This document shows, in pieces, positions 5,554 through 7,473 of a DNA stretch of 7,473 nt. The stretch spans positions 1-7,473 of the forward strand of contig URNY01000131.1 in NCBI GenBank assembly GCA_900549375.1, given 5' to 3'. How positions within the stretch are numbered: the first letter of the stretch is position 1; each line of letters starts with the position of its first letter. This DNA is from an uncultured Bacteroidales bacterium (GTDB lineage Bacteria > Bacteroidota > Bacteroidia > Bacteroidales > Muribaculaceae). The notes under the pieces were generated by a model. That model saw nothing but the letters and a program-made list of their open reading frames with translations. It was not told where the DNA came from and searched no databases. A program made the position numbers and the translations under genes.

Positions 5554-7245
5554 TCAGCGCGTTTTCTCAGCACCCTGCTCCAAAAGAAGCCTTGCGGCTG
5601 CCAGAGCTTCTTCGCTCACGCTGCTTCCGGAAATCATGGCGGCTATCTCCCGTACACGCGCTTCGTGGTCAAGGCGTACTACCGACGTCACCGTCCTCTC
5701 CCCTTCGTCGCGTTTGAACACCTTGAAATGGGCATTACCCTTTGCCGCCACCTGAGGAAGATGCGTTATAGCCATCACCTGCATCTCGGCGCCCATCGAT
5801 GCCATCATCTCACCCATCTTGTCGGCGATTCCACCTGACACTCCGGTATCGACTTCATCGAATATTATGGTCGGAAGATTCATCTTGCCGGCTATTACAC
5901 CCTTGATGGTTAACATCAGTCGCGACATCTCGCCGCCGGATGCGAGCCGTGAAAGTTCGCCGGGCTTCTGATTCTTGTTGAAAGCGGCAAGAAAATCTAT
6001 TCTGTCCTGGCCATGGGCACCGAGTTTTCCTGTTGTGAAGCCCACCTCAAAGCGAAGATTCGGCAAACCTAAAAGTCGTGACTTTTCTGTCACTTCGGCC
6101 GAGAAAGCCTCGGCACCCTTGCGTCGACTTTCGGTGAGTTCATCGCCCAATGCGCGCAGACGCGAAGCGCAACTTTTCGCCTCTTTCTCGAGTCCGGGCA
6201 ATTCCTCCCCTCCGGTTTCGATTGCATCAAGACGTTGCTTCACATCTTCCATCAGATCCACGAGTGCATCGGCATTCTCAACCCTGTAATGCTTCACGGC
6301 CGCATAATAATCATTCATGCGTTGCGAAGCCTTTTCGAGCGCTGTCGGATCTGCCTCCACGTCGGAAAGCAGGTCGGAAGCTGTCTCACTTATGTCGGTG
6401 AGCTCCACTATCACATTCGCAAGGCGTTCCGAGATAGAGGGAGTATCCTCATCTTCATTGATTCCGAGACGCGACATATCGAGCTTCTCCACTTCTCCCC
6501 GGGCCGCTCTCACAAGATCCGACGCTCCGCGTTCCGAAGCACCGAGAAACATGGCTATGTTCTGCAGACTTTCCCTGATATCGTCGGCATCGCTGAGAAG
6601 TTCGAATCGGCGTTCAGTTTCCGACAGCTCTCCCCTTTTGGGAGCAAGTGTTTTCAGACCATCATATTGAAAGCGCAGGAAATCACGGTTCTCCTTGTCC
6701 TTTGCCATTCGGTCGCGGATCTCCTTTATGTTGTTGCGCAACGCTACAAACCTCTTGAATTCCTTTGCATATTCCTCCCGCAAAGACTCGTTGTTCGATA
6801 CGGCATCGATGATAGCAAGCTGTTCGGAGGGATCATTCAGCCTTGCGTTCTCATGCTGCGAATGGATGTCGATAAGCGAAGATGCCAGTCGCGACAAAAC
6901 GGCGAGAGTAACCGGGACATCATTGACAAAAGTCCTTGAACGCCCCGAAGCCGAAATTTCGCGGCGCACCAGTATCTCGCCATCCTTTAGGTCGAGATCA
7001 TTCGATTCCAAGAAGTCATCAAGTTGTCCGTCGGGATAGGAGAATAGAGCTTCCACTACCGATTTCGCGCTCCCGTCGGCTATAGCGCGGGTATCGGCAC
7101 GCCCACCGAGCAGAAGCGACAGAGCTCCCAGCATTATCGATTTGCCGGCCCCGGTTTCTCCCGTTATGATTGTCAGTCCTTCGCCGAAATCAAGTTCCAG
7201 ACTGTCGATAAGCGCATAGTTTTTTACAGTCAGCTTTTCAAGCAT
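5554..7245 (-). CDS. recN: DNA repair protein RecN (SMC-like ATPase)
   Basis: RecN is a cytoplasmic SMC-like ATPase that gathers and tethers DNA ends during recombinational repair of double-strand breaks. All ATPase elements are intact over 563 residues (family about 550-570): Walker A GETGAGKS (29-36), the DIHSQHE motif (126-132), the ABC-type signature LSRLASGGEMSR (431-442), Walker B TIIFDEVDTGVSG (459-471) and the switch region ITHLPQVAA (493-501). Between the two ATPase halves, residues about 150-390, rich in Glu, Lys, Arg and Leu, form the antiparallel coiled-coil arm. The start is taken at 7245 because MLEKLTVKNYALID is the family N-terminus; an upstream in-frame ATG at 7281 would sit inside the DUF4835 gene. 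Only 4 bases separate it from that gene's stop, so they are in one operon. No LexA-like site is visible just ahead of it. Confidence 0.97.
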   Translation of the reverse strand: MLEKLTVKNYALIDSLELDFGEGLTIITGETGAGKSIMLGALSLLLGGRADTRAIADGSAKSVVEALFSYPDGQLDDFLESNDLDLKDGEILVRREISASGRSRTFVNDVPVTLAVLSRLASSLIDIHSQHENARLNDPSEQLAIIDAVSNNESLREEYAKEFKRFVALRNNIKEIRDRMAKDKENRDFLRFQYDGLKTLAPKRGELSETERRFELLSDADDIRESLQNIAMFLGASERGASDLVRAARGEVEKLDMSRLGINEDEDTPSISERLANVIVELTDISETASDLLSDVEADPTALEKASQRMNDYYAAVKHYRVENADALVDLMEDVKQRLDAIETGGEELPGLEKEAKSCASRLRALGDELTESRRKGAEAFSAEVTEKSRLLGLPNLRFEVGFTTGKLGAHGQDRIDFLAAFNKNQKPGELSRLASGGEMSRLMLTIKGVIAGKMNLPTIIFDEVDTGVSGGIADKMGEMMASMGAEMQVMAITHLPQVAAKGNAHFKVFKRDEGERTVTSVVRLDHEARVREIAAMISGSSVSEEALAAARLLLEQGAEKTR

Positions 7246-7249
7246 AAAA

Positions 7250-7473
7250 CTATCTTTCTTCCCCTTTGCGGATTTTCTCAAGTCGATCCGACTCGGTGGG
7301 ATAAATAGGTTGCAGAATATCGTATGCCGTCTGCCTTTCGGTATCCGACGCTTTCGAATAGATGTTCACGAGCTCGTCGAGTTTGGCATCGCGGAATATC
7401 GAGAGGCCCACCGACATCGGTGCGTTCGCCGCCGCCTTCCCTACCTCCTGAAGCGATTCGGTGATTACGGCTC
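7250..7473 (-). CDS. DUF4835 family protein, C-terminal 73 residues (gene runs off the window)
   Basis: Reading from 7471 downward gives 73 open codons ending in TAG (7252-7250). Visible motifs are VGLSIFRDAKLDELVNIYSK and, near the end, DILQPIYPTESDRLEKIRK, which match the C-terminus of DUF4835 proteins. These are exported Bacteroidetes proteins normally encoded between coaBC and recN; I believe some databases call the family PorD and link it to type IX secretion, but I cannot confirm that here. The 5' part with any signal peptide is outside the window. Identification rests on a short stretch plus the expected neighbour recN, so it is good but not certain. Confidence 0.75.
   Translation of the reverse strand, partial: AVITESLQEVGKAAANAPMSVGLSIFRDAKLDELVNIYSKASDTERQTAYDILQPIYPTESDRLEKIRKGEER

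Noticed and set aside
6235..6939. Plus-strand 234-residue open frame opposite recN
   Set aside because: Antisense to the coiled-coil arm of recN, with composition expected from reading that strand and no known motif.
7246..7281. Longer N-terminus for RecN
   Set aside because: The extra 12 residues lie inside the DUF4835 coding region, and RecN proteins begin at the MLEKLTVKNY equivalent.

Overview
The window looks like core chromosome of a Bacteroidales bacterium; moderate GC and protein detail point towards the Muribaculaceae/Porphyromonadaceae side, but that family-level placement is inference. The support is a Bacteroidetes-only gene content (DUF5606, DUF4835, an extended NusB, an outer-membrane TonB-dependent receptor), promoters of the Bacteroidetes type (TTTG, 19-20 bases, TAnnTTTG) and the absence of clear Shine-Dalgarno sites. 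All genes lie on the minus strand, so they are read here from the high coordinates down.

Unit 1 (7473 to 4773): the end of a DUF4835 protein, then recN (DNA double-strand-break repair ATPase, starting 4 bases after the DUF4835 stop) and rlmB (23S rRNA 2'-O-ribose methyltransferase). No convincing terminator follows rlmB.

Unit 2 (4727 to about 684): a near-consensus promoter at 4697-4727 precedes nusB, yajC, a YbbR-domain membrane protein, coaE (last step of coenzyme A synthesis; start overlaps the YbbR stop as ATGA) and a DUF5606 protein. Two perfect or near-perfect hairpins (735-755 and 684-723) end the unit. The genes link rRNA transcription antitermination, Sec-dependent export, an envelope protein and CoA supply, a housekeeping mix.

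Unit 3 (653 to 1, continues outside): a second promoter at 622-653 whose spacer is almost filled by an 18-base perfect palindrome, with a third copy of the half-site 21 bases away. It leads through a roughly 200-base leader made largely of two 9-base-period repeat arrays into the start of a TonB-dependent outer-membrane receptor (signal peptide, carboxypeptidase-regulatory-like domain, start of plug).

Most of the window is ordinary conserved housekeeping. I see no phage, CRISPR, insertion sequence, tRNA or rRNA. The parts that deserve a second look are the apparent internal duplication that makes NusB about half as long again as its relatives, and the palindrome-plus-repeat control region ahead of the receptor.
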